A stretch of DNA of 6,430 nt, from contig NHEI02000015.1 in assembly GCA_002171575.2 (NCBI GenBank), positions 50,526 to 56,955 on the forward strand, written 5' to 3'. Origin of the DNA: Flavobacteriaceae bacterium TMED81 (GTDB lineage Bacteria; Bacteroidota; Bacteroidia; Flavobacteriales; Flavobacteriaceae). Positions 1 to 5,439 of the stretch are shown here, one piece after another; position 1 is the stretch's first letter, and each line of letters begins with the position of its first letter. The translations under genes were made by a program, and so were the position numbers. The notes below the pieces were generated by a model. The model ran no database searches and was not told where the DNA came from. It was given only the letters and a program-made list of their open reading frames with translations.

Positions 1-87
1 CCCAAAAAGCAAAGTCGATTCCAAAGGAAAATGGAAGAGATGATGGAACAAGCCGAACAGCAAAAACGGACAGGTCGCCGTCGCTAG
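1..87 (+). CDS. C-terminal tail of a plus-strand protein, probably YidC/Oxa1 membrane insertase (partial)
   Basis: Frame 1 is open from the first base to TAG at 85-87 and gives 28 residues. They start PKKQSRFQRKMEEMMEQ and end in a run of arginines. This Lys/Arg/Glu/Gln-rich tail with a K-x-S-R/K-F-Q-x-(R/K)-(L/M)-E-E pattern resembles the cytoplasmic C-terminal extension of Bacteroidota YidC, which inserts proteins into the inner membrane. That reading rests on remembered family resemblance only, because no membrane segment is inside the window. Another protein with a basic helical tail is possible. Only 27 bases separate it from mnmA on the same strand, so the two may be co-transcribed. Confidence 0.5.
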   Translation, partial: PKKQSRFQRKMEEMMEQAEQQKRTGRRR

Positions 88-99
88 ACCGCTTTTGGT

Positions 100-107
100 T
101 ACCTTTG
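100..107 (+). promoter_or_regulatory. Possible -7 element (TACCTTTG) just upstream of mnmA
   Basis: TACCTTTG is an exact match to the Bacteroidota -7 consensus TAnnTTTG and lies 7 bases before the mnmA ATG. I found no TTTG or TTG at the usual distance upstream. Transcription from it would begin almost at the start codon, giving a leaderless or nearly leaderless mRNA. It could be a chance match in the short gap after the upstream gene. Confidence 0.25.
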
Positions 108-114
108 CTTCGCG

Positions 115-1290
115 ATGAAATCCGATTCAAAACGTGTAGTTGTTGGACTCTCTGGTGGAGTCGATTCGAGTGTGACAGCTTATCTGTTGCAACAGCAGGG
201 CTATGAGGTGATCGGTTTGTTTATGAAAAACTGGCACGACGATAGCGTCACCATCTCCAAAGAGTGCCCTTGGCTCGAGGACAGTTACGATGCGATGCTC
301 GTCGCTGAAAAACTCGGGATTCCCTTTCAAACGGTTGATTTAAGTGAGGAATACAAACAACGTATCGTGGATTATATGTTTGTGGAGTATGAGCGTGGGC
401 GAACACCCAATCCAGATGTCTTGTGTAACCGTGAAATCAAATTTGACGTATTTCTCAAAATCGCAATAGAATTGGGAGCTGATTTTGTGGCTACGGGTCA
501 CTATTGCCGTAAAGGACAAGTGGAGATTGAAGGAACAACACAATACCGCTTGTTGGCAGGGGTGGACAACAACAAAGACCAATCTTATTTTTTGTGTCAG
601 CTCAATCAGGCGCAATTGGCCAAAACACTGTTTCCAATTGGCGAATTGACCAAGCCAGAGGTGCGGAAGATCGCCAAAGATCAAGAGTTGGTCACTGCGG
701 AAAAGCGGGATTCACAGGGTTTGTGCTTTGTGGGGAAGGTGAGCTTACCAGAATTTTTACAGCAACAACTTGCCGTTAAAACTGGTCGAATTATTCAGAT
801 TCCCGATTCCCATCCGATGTATCAAATCAAGCCCGAAGAAACACCCGAAGGGCTTGCCACCAAATACAGTTACTCGGCTGCGGATGGGGTAGAGGTTGGT
901 ACCCATGATGGAGCGCATTTCTTTACTGTGGGTCAACGGAAGGGCTTGGCTGTTGGCGGCACCAAAGAACCGCTATTTGTGCTGGCTACGGATGTAAAAG
1001 ACAATATTATTTATGTTGGAGAGGGAAAGTCTCACCTCGGACTGCTGCGCTCTGCCTTGTGGATTGCGCAAGCGGACGTGCATTGGGTACGCCCAGATTT
1101 GATGCCTCATGAGCCCATGCAGGTATGGGCGCGTATCCGTTACCGTCAGCCATTGGCAAAAGCAACGCTACATCCAACATCAACAGGGCTGTATTTGGTT
1201 TATGACCAACCGCAGTCTGCGATTGCCGCTGGGCAATTTGCCGCTTGGTATCTCAAAGATGAGTTGATTGGCTCGGGGGTGATTGGGTAG
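115..1290 (+). CDS. mnmA: tRNA-specific 2-thiouridylase MnmA
   Basis: The 391-residue cytoplasmic enzyme adenylates and then thiolates U34 of the tRNAs for Lys, Glu and Gln, giving the 2-thio part of the wobble base. The ATP-binding PP-loop SGGVDSS is at residues 13-19. GLFMKNW at 34-40 and TPNPDVLCN at 97-105 follow, the latter holding the first catalytic cysteine (Cys104). ATGHY is at 126-130, KDQSYFL at 154-160 and GLCFVG at 202-207 with the second catalytic cysteine (Cys204). GQRKGL at 273-278 opens the C-terminal tRNA-binding part, and AAGQFAAWY at 371-379 matches the usual C-terminal barrel signature. The length is a little above the roughly 360-370 residues of E. coli-type MnmA, because of extra residues near 41-56 and 225-266 that I associate with Bacteroidota members. 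The ATG at 115 puts the PP-loop at the expected distance from the N terminus. Its TAG touches the lysA stop codon. All expected catalytic residues are present. Confidence 0.96.
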   Translation: MKSDSKRVVVGLSGGVDSSVTAYLLQQQGYEVIGLFMKNWHDDSVTISKECPWLEDSYDAMLVAEKLGIPFQTVDLSEEYKQRIVDYMFVEYERGRTPNPDVLCNREIKFDVFLKIAIELGADFVATGHYCRKGQVEIEGTTQYRLLAGVDNNKDQSYFLCQLNQAQLAKTLFPIGELTKPEVRKIAKDQELVTAEKRDSQGLCFVGKVSLPEFLQQQLAVKTGRIIQIPDSHPMYQIKPEETPEGLATKYSYSAADGVEVGTHDGAHFFTVGQRKGLAVGGTKEPLFVLATDVKDNIIYVGEGKSHLGLLRSALWIAQADVHWVRPDLMPHEPMQVWARIRYRQPLAKATLHPTSTGLYLVYDQPQSAIAAGQFAAWYLKDELIGSGVIG

Positions 1291-2511
1291 TTATACCTTC
1301 ACCGCAGCTAAGTCAAGAACAACTTGGTTGTGAAGTAAATCATCAAACTGTTCTGCTTTTCGAATCAATTTGGCTTCGCCTTGGTGCCAGAAAATTTCCG
1401 CTGGACGGAAGCGTGAGTTGTAGTTGCTCGCCATGGAAAAACAGTAAGCACCCGCATTGTGAAAACACAACAAATCGCCTTCCGAAATCTCATTGATTCT
1501 TCGGTTGTTGGCAAAAGTGTCCGTTTCGCAGATATAGCCCACTACAGAATAAAACCGCTCGCGTCCATTTGGATTGGAGATGTTTTCAATATGGTGTTGT
1601 AAGCCGTAGAGCATGGGTCGAATGAGGTGGTTAAACCCACTATTGACTTGCGCAAATACCGTTGAGGTGGTTTGCTTGACTACATTGACTTGGGTGAGGA
1701 AATATCCCGCTTCGCTCACCAAAAATTTCCCGGGCTCAAACGCCAAGGTCAATTCTTTGCCGTAGTCTTTACAAAACGATTGAAACCGCTCCCCAAGTTT
1801 TTGTCCCAATTCTTCGATATTGGTCTCAATATCGTTGGGATGATAAGGCACCTTAAATCCACTCCCAAAATCCAAAAACTCAAGATCGCGAAAGGACTTT
1901 GCGGTGGTAAACAAAATTTCAGCCGCATGCAAAAACACATCGATATCAAGAATATCACTGCCTGTGTGCATATGAATCCCATTGATGCGCATGCCTGTAT
2001 TTTCGACAATCCGAACAATATGTGGCAGTTGATGGATGCTGATCCCAAATTTGGAGTCGATATGTCCCACAGAGATATTGGCATTACCACCCGCCATCAC
2101 ATGGGGATTGATACGAATACATACAGGAACATCAGGGTGTTTGCTCCCAAATTGCTCGAGGAGAGAGAGGTTATCGATATTGATTTGGACCCCGAGTGCT
2201 GCCGCTTCCTCGATTTCCTCAAGCGATACACCGTTGGGCGTAAAGATGATCATCTGGGCTGGAACCCCTGCAGACAAACCGAGTTTGACCTCCTGTATCG
2301 AAACGGTATCCAAGCCAGCACCCAGACTGTGCATAAAGCTGAGGATATTCACATTGGATAGGGCCTTCACGGCATAGTTGATACGCAATTGCGGAACATT
2401 CTGAAATGCCTCTGTCAATCGCTTGTATTGGTGTTCCATTTTCTCTGCGTCATAGACGTAGATGGGACTTCCAAATTGATTTGCTATCGATGTCAATACG
2501 GTATTTTTCAT
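1291..2511 (-). CDS. lysA: Diaminopimelate decarboxylase LysA
   Basis: The 406-residue PLP enzyme decarboxylates meso-diaminopimelate to L-lysine, the last step of lysine synthesis. It is a fold-type III (alanine racemase-like) barrel followed by a beta domain. NYAVKA at 45-50 holds the PLP-binding lysine, Lys49. GIHMHTGSD at 178-186 carries the HxHxGS motif, DFGSGFKVPY at 214-223 is the glycine-rich phosphate-binding loop, and EPGKFLVSEAG at 259-269 is the second conserved strand. CETDTFA at 328-334 supplies the Cys-Glu pair that completes the active site across the dimer. GAYCFSMASNYN at 354-365 holds the conserved tyrosine region. The length fits the short stand-alone LysA with no aspartokinase fusion. 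Carboxynorspermidine decarboxylase is a related alternative, but CETDTF and the GAYCFSMASNYN block favour LysA. The ATG at 2511 is about 10-13 bases downstream of a well-formed promoter. The stop at 1291-1293 abuts the mnmA stop on the opposite strand. Confidence 0.94.
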   Translation of the reverse strand: MKNTVLTSIANQFGSPIYVYDAEKMEHQYKRLTEAFQNVPQLRINYAVKALSNVNILSFMHSLGAGLDTVSIQEVKLGLSAGVPAQMIIFTPNGVSLEEIEEAAALGVQINIDNLSLLEQFGSKHPDVPVCIRINPHVMAGGNANISVGHIDSKFGISIHQLPHIVRIVENTGMRINGIHMHTGSDILDIDVFLHAAEILFTTAKSFRDLEFLDFGSGFKVPYHPNDIETNIEELGQKLGERFQSFCKDYGKELTLAFEPGKFLVSEAGYFLTQVNVVKQTTSTVFAQVNSGFNHLIRPMLYGLQHHIENISNPNGRERFYSVVGYICETDTFANNRRINEISEGDLLCFHNAGAYCFSMASNYNSRFRPAEIFWHQGEAKLIRKAEQFDDLLHNQVVLDLAAVKV

Positions 2512-2527
2512 CGGGATAATTTTGCTG

Positions 2528-2558
2528 CAAATCTAACTTTGTTCTTCCTGATATCAAA
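2528..2558 (-). promoter_or_regulatory. lysA promoter (-33 TTTG, 19-bp spacer, -7 TAGATTTG)
   Basis: Read on the minus strand, TTTG (2558-2555) is followed by exactly 19 bases and then TAGATTTG (2535-2528). This is an exact match to the Bacteroidota sigma-ABfr layout TTTG-N19-TAnnTTTG. Transcription would begin near 2521-2524, leaving a leader of about 10-13 bases before the lysA ATG. No start site has been mapped; the call rests on consensus match and position. Confidence 0.7.
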
Positions 2559-2593
2559 ACCATTTTTGACAATGATATAAAAAAACAACAAAA

Positions 2594-2609
2594 TGTTATA
2601 AATATAACA
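2594..2609. repeat. 16-bp palindrome, candidate operator between lysA and sucC
   Basis: TGTTATAAATATAACA consists of perfect 7-bp arms around a central AA. It lies about 35 bp upstream of the lysA -33 box and about 20 bp upstream of the sucC -33 box, so a dimeric regulator could contact both divergent promoters from here. The surrounding DNA is very AT-rich, which makes chance palindromes more likely, and no second copy is visible in the window. Confidence 0.35.
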
Positions 2610-2629
2610 AAACAAAATAATAATTCTCT

Positions 2630-2659
2630 GTTGTGATCGATGCTTGTTTTCTATTTTTG
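2630..2659 (+). promoter_or_regulatory. sucC promoter (-33 GTTG, 18-bp spacer, -7 TATTTTTG)
   Basis: TATTTTTG at 2652-2659 matches TAnnTTTG exactly, and GTTG at 2630-2633 sits 18 bases upstream as the -33 element. Transcription would start near 2663-2666, giving a leader of about 12-15 bases. The leader has no purine-rich Shine-Dalgarno sequence, as is usual in Bacteroidota. This promoter also argues against any sucC start upstream of 2678. Confidence 0.6.
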
Positions 2660-2677
2660 CAGCAAACAAACAGCACA

Positions 2678-3889
2678 ATGAACGTACATGAGTACCAGGC
2701 CAAAGAGATTTTATCTTCATTTGGGGTTCGCATACAGAGGGGAAAAGTTGCCCAAAACACAAAAGACGCAGTAACGGCAGCCGAGGTCTTGTCTGAAGAG
2801 ACAGGCACATCTTGGTTTGTGATCAAAGCCCAGATTCATGCAGGGGGCCGTGGCAAAGGCGGTGGTGTGAAGCTCGCCAAAGGAATCGACAAGGTCGAGG
2901 AAGTGGCTGGCAGTATTCTGGGGATAGATTTGGTAACTCCACAAACCCCTCCGGAAGGCAAGCGTGTCCATCAAGTTTTGATTGCTGAGGATGTCTATTA
3001 CCCTGGGGATTCTGAACCAGAGGAATATTATATGTCCGTTTTGTTGAATCGCTCTACGGGTCGCAATATGATTATGTATTCGACTGAGGGTGGAGTGGAC
3101 ATTGAGACCGTTGCAGAGGAAACCCCACATTTGATATTTACGGAAGATGTAGACCCTGCAGTTGGCTTGATGCCTTTTCAGGCACGTCGTGTCGCGTTTA
3201 ATTTGGGTCTTTCGGGCAATGGGTTTAAGGAGATGGTTCGTTTTGTAACTGCACTTTACAAGGCCTATGTACAGTCTGATTCATCTCTTTTTGAGATCAA
3301 TCCCGTGTTAAAAACATCAGATGATAAAATTTTAGCGGTTGACGCCAAAGTATCTTTAGATGACAATGCGCTATTCCGTCACAAAGATTATCAGGCACTT
3401 CGCGATTTGCGAGAGGAGAATCCCGTTGAAGTGGAGGCCAAAGAAGTTGGACTCAATTATGTGGCTCTTGATGGTAATGTAGGTTGTATGGTCAACGGTG
3501 CTGGTCTTGCCATGGCGACCATGGACTTGATCAAGCAGGCGGGTGGAGAACCGGCAAATTTTCTCGATGTGGGTGGCACGGCTAATGCTGCACGAGTCGA
3601 AACGGCTTTTCGATTGATTCTCAAAGACCCTAAAGTCAAAGCGATTTTGGTTAATATATTTGGGGGGATTGTTCGTTGCGACCGCGTTGCGCAGGGGGTT
3701 GTAGATGCCTATAAAAATATGGGTGACTCGATTCAAGTACCTATTATCGTGCGCTTGCAAGGTACCAATGCTGATATTGCCAAAGCGTTGATTGACAATT
3801 CAGGATTGGCTGTTCACAGCGCTGTTTTGTTTCAAGAAGCTGCCGACAAGGTGCAAGAGGTTCTTCGATATACAGACACTTTGTCATAA
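2678..3889 (+). CDS. sucC: Succinyl-CoA synthetase (succinate-CoA ligase), beta subunit
   Basis: The 403-residue beta subunit works with the alpha subunit SucD in the TCA cycle, interconverting succinyl-CoA and succinate with nucleoside triphosphate formation. The N terminus MNVHEYQAKEIL is the family signature and fixes the ATG at 2678; the frame runs 15 codons further upstream, but through the promoter. The N-terminal ATP-grasp domain includes KAQIHAGGRGKGGGVKLAK at 50-68 (nucleotide binding), EINP at 206-209 and DAKVSLDDNA at 222-231 (metal and nucleotide contacts). The C-terminal ligase domain has NGAGLAMATMD at 273-283, FLDVGGTA at 295-302, VNIFGGIVRCD at 325-335 and the VRLQGTNAD block at 358-366. 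The length is close to the 388 residues of E. coli SucC. sucD is not next to it; the next gene is an unrelated small heat-shock protein. I cannot tell ATP from GTP preference by eye. The gene appears intact. Confidence 0.96.
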   Translation: MNVHEYQAKEILSSFGVRIQRGKVAQNTKDAVTAAEVLSEETGTSWFVIKAQIHAGGRGKGGGVKLAKGIDKVEEVAGSILGIDLVTPQTPPEGKRVHQVLIAEDVYYPGDSEPEEYYMSVLLNRSTGRNMIMYSTEGGVDIETVAEETPHLIFTEDVDPAVGLMPFQARRVAFNLGLSGNGFKEMVRFVTALYKAYVQSDSSLFEINPVLKTSDDKILAVDAKVSLDDNALFRHKDYQALRDLREENPVEVEAKEVGLNYVALDGNVGCMVNGAGLAMATMDLIKQAGGEPANFLDVGGTANAARVETAFRLILKDPKVKAILVNIFGGIVRCDRVAQGVVDAYKNMGDSIQVPIIVRLQGTNADIAKALIDNSGLAVHSAVLFQEAADKVQEVLRYTDTLS

Positions 3890-3901
3890 AAATACGATAA
3901 A

Positions 3902-3932
3902 CAAATGCCATTATGACATGAATATTCATTTG
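3902..3932. repeat. Nested inverted repeats between sucC and the hsp20 gene
   Basis: ATGAATATTCAT at 3918-3929 is a perfect 12-bp palindrome. Around it, CAAATG at 3902-3907 pairs with CATTTG at 3927-3932 across 19 bases. No run of T follows, so this does not look like an intrinsic terminator for sucC. Its position 48-75 bases before the hsp20 start would suit an operator, but no matching -33/-7 pair is evident in this gap. The AT-rich context lowers its significance. Confidence 0.3.
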
Positions 3933-3976
3933 GTTCACAATTTGATTAAGTGTTGATGAACTTAAAAATTAAAGTA

Positions 3977-4402
3977 ATGAATATGATACGTAGAACAACC
4001 CCTTGGTTTCCTTCCTTATTTGACGAGTTTTTCACACGTGATTTTGGGATTGACTTGGCGCCGAGAACACATCAAACCCCTGCGGTAAATATCACAGAGA
4101 AAGACAATGCTTTTCATTTGGAGCTGGTCGCACCAGGTAAGGAGAAAAAAGACTTCGATGTGGAGTTGGAAGAAGATACCTTAACGATTTCAACCACTGC
4201 TGAAAATGAAATAGTAGAAAACGATATGCAGTTCACACGAAGAGAGTTTGACTATGCGTCCTTTACACGCAGTTTTCGGATCCCTGAAACGATTGACACG
4301 AAAAACATCAAAGCCAATTACAAAAATGGTTTGCTTTCCATCGTTCTTCCCAAACGAAAAGAAGCGATTCCAGAACCCAAAAAGCAAATCGAAATTCGCT
4401 AA
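3977..4402 (+). CDS. Small heat-shock protein of the Hsp20 / alpha-crystallin family
   Basis: From ATG 3977 the product has 141 residues. It is an ATP-independent holdase chaperone that keeps unfolding cytoplasmic proteins soluble. The short N-terminal arm contains WFPSLFDEFF at 10-19, a common beginning in this family. The alpha-crystallin domain spans about 34-128, with PAVNITEKDNAFHLELVAPG at 35-54, FTRSFRIP at 96-103 and the diagnostic A-x-Y-x-NGLL-x-I-x-LPK block at 113-126. The C-terminal tail ends IEIR, and the I-x-I motif at 138-140 normally docks into a neighbouring subunit during oligomer assembly. In-frame ATGs at 3956 and 3983 (and GTG at 3950) are alternative starts; 3977 is chosen because a conventional N-terminal arm follows directly. 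No CIRCE (HrcA) element was found upstream. It lies 87 bases after sucC and could receive read-through from it. Confidence 0.93.
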   Translation: MNMIRRTTPWFPSLFDEFFTRDFGIDLAPRTHQTPAVNITEKDNAFHLELVAPGKEKKDFDVELEEDTLTISTTAENEIVENDMQFTRREFDYASFTRSFRIPETIDTKNIKANYKNGLLSIVLPKRKEAIPEPKKQIEIR

Positions 4403-4405
4403 ATC

Positions 4406-4432
4406 AAAACCAGCCCACGGGCTGGTTTTTTT
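4406..4432. terminator. Strong intrinsic terminator after hsp20, probably bidirectional
   Basis: CCAGCCC (4410-4416) and GGGCTGG (4419-4425) form a GC-rich hairpin, flanked by AAAA on the left and seven T residues on the right. On the plus strand it follows the hsp20 stop by a few bases and looks like a classical rho-independent terminator. On the minus strand the same hairpin is followed by TTTTGATTT, a weaker but usable U tract, so it can also end the convergent bactofilin transcript. The bactofilin stop codon TAA (4433-4431) overlaps the T tract. Confidence 0.9.
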
Positions 4433-5021
4433 ATTTTACGAGCTGTGATTTTTTCTCAGATGAAGCTGAACTTTCTCCATTTTTGAGGATTGGTTTGACC
4501 TTGGGTTTGACAATCTTCTTTTGTTGCGTAAACTCATAGCTGGTCAAATCATTAGGATTCGTTTTGCGAGCAAATACATGCTCATAGAAGGTTTCTCTTA
4601 TCGTTGATAGTAGAGTGTCTTTAGACAGTCCAACGTCAGTTGTTACATCGTTTAAAAGCCCTCTGACTTTTTCAAGTATGCTTTTTTTGGGAATTTGCAC
4701 GATAAAATTCGAATCGGTTTCTGTTAAACTCGTAAAGGCAGAGGCATAAATTTTACCTTTAACAGATGACCCTTCATTCATGGTAGCCCTCCCCGTACAA
4801 AACACATTTCCCTTCACTCGACCGAAAAGCATCAAGTTTTCACAAATAATATCACCAGTAACCGATGACGCCTTGTCAACAATTACCTTGTTTTTTGTCA
4901 GTATAGTGCCATGAAAGGCACATTATAACCGAATTGATTTGATGGAATTGATATAACCCTCAACATAACTGTCTTTGGGGATAAGAATAGGAGCTTCATT
5001 GTTTTTGTTGCTGTTGTTCAT
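4431..5021 (-). pseudogene. Bactofilin-like gene interrupted by an in-frame TAA
   Basis: Bactofilins are beta-helical polymer-forming cytoskeletal proteins involved in cell shape, polarity or envelope assembly. Reading from ATG 5021, one frame covers 195 sense and nonsense positions before the final TAA at 4433-4431. The first 32 codons give a polar start (MNNSNKNNEAPILIPKDSYV) and then EGYINSIKSIRL. A TAA at 4925-4923 follows, after which the same frame resumes with AFHGTILTKNKVIVDKASSV, TGDIICENL, GRVKGNVFC and GSSVKGKIYA. The regularly spaced G-x-I/V repeats on both sides are typical of the bactofilin core (about residues 15-95). The rest, about 100 residues, is a less conserved extension ending in a Lys/Ser-rich tail. 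No frame change is needed, so a single substitution creating TAA explains the break. An internal restart at ATG 4832 would give about 133 residues lacking the first core strands. It converges with hsp20 and shares its terminator. The bactofilin call is by repeat pattern; the stop is seen directly. Confidence 0.72.
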
Positions 5022-5061
5022 AATTATAAGATATTGTAAAAAACAATCTAATATATACATT

Positions 5062-5087
5062 TTTTGTTGAATGTTATTTCAACAAAA
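5062..5087. repeat. Perfect 10-bp inverted repeat upstream of the bactofilin-like gene
   Basis: TTTTGTTGAA (5062-5071) and TTCAACAAAA (5078-5087) are perfect complements separated by TGTTAT. The element ends 41 bases upstream of the bactofilin ATG, where a minus-strand -33 region would be expected; a weak -7-like TAGATTGT lies at 5050-5043. The heptamer TGAATGT also occurs twice as a direct repeat, at 5068-5074 and 5088-5094, exactly 20 bases apart. An operator is the likeliest reading; a weak transcriptional hairpin is possible. Confidence 0.5.
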
Positions 5088-5109
5088 TGAATGTCAACAT
5101 TGGTTCTTC

Positions 5110-5350
5110 TTATTTCTCCTCGTCCATGATTTTAATCAAACGCTAGGTTCTAGCTTGAGTTTGGATCGTAAATAGTCGCTAGTGAGGTGTTTTACCAAAT
5201 CCAAAGGCGCACAAGAATCACCACTAGACTCAAACTGAATCGGTCCAAGTTGTTTTGCCAATTCCAATGCAGTATTCCTCTTTTGTTTTTATGGGTTTCG
5301 AGTAGTGCGAAGACTTCGTCTTGGTTTGTCAGGGAAATTTGGGGGTTCAT
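5110..5350 (-). pseudogene. Small unrecognised gene, apparently frameshifted
   Basis: On the minus strand ATG 5350 opens MNPQISLTNQDEVFALLETH, which looks like a real hydrophilic N terminus. The same frame then turns into tryptophan-rich nonsense. A second frame, entered around 5280-5292 (an A-rich stretch ending AAAAGAGG), continues as RNTALELAKQLGPIQFESS, then APLDLVKHLTSDYLRSKLK to TGA at 5138-5136. One missing base (or a duplicated AG) would join them into about 71 residues. A third frame offers RLIKIMDEEK ending at TAA 5112-5110; joining this too needs a second one-base loss near 5145 and would give about 80 residues, which is more speculative. I do not recognise the family. It has no visible signal peptide or membrane segment. 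Between it and uvrB, 5351-5428 holds no gene I can support. Alternatively the whole stretch is non-coding. Confidence 0.4.
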
Positions 5351-5420
5351 TGTGGTGTGTATTATTGCGATTTAGGCATATGGTTGAGATGATCTGAGAA
5401 AAACGAAAGGTAACAATTTT

Positions 5421-5439
5421 TGAAAAAATCAGTTTTTCA
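5421..5439 (-). terminator. Weak AT-rich hairpin over the uvrB stop codon
   Basis: TGAAAAA (5421-5427) and TTTTTCA (5433-5439) are perfect 7-bp arms around a 5-base loop that includes part of the uvrB TGA. On the minus strand the hairpin is followed by AAAATTG rather than a T run, so it is a poor intrinsic terminator. No better one is visible downstream of uvrB. Confidence 0.2.

Noticed and set aside
1672..2361. A 229-codon open frame on the plus strand
   Set aside because: It lies entirely antisense to lysA, whose minus-strand product carries all expected PLP-enzyme motifs. The antisense product has no recognisable pattern.
3890..3976. A CIRCE-type heat-shock operator upstream of hsp20
   Set aside because: No TTAGCACTC-N9-GAGTGCTAA or near match is present; only AT-rich palindromes unlike CIRCE are seen.
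4898..4923. Translational coupling through the TAATG overlap at the internal bactofilin stop
   Set aside because: The overlapping ATG (4923-4921) is in a different frame from the bactofilin core and soon meets a stop.
4923..4925. Stop-codon recoding (selenocysteine, pyrrolysine or reassigned code) in the bactofilin-like gene
   Set aside because: The codon is UAA, not UGA or UAG, and all three stop codons terminate other intact genes in this window.
5187..5375. A 62-codon plus-strand open frame opposite the damaged small gene
   Set aside because: It has no recognisable start context or motif, and its opposite strand reads as more protein-like in successive frames.
5022..5428. A tRNA, small RNA or CRISPR array in the bactofilin-uvrB gap
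   Set aside because: There is no cloverleaf, no regularly spaced repeat series and no hairpin-plus-T-tract terminator. The single inverted repeat and the broken frame explain what structure there is.
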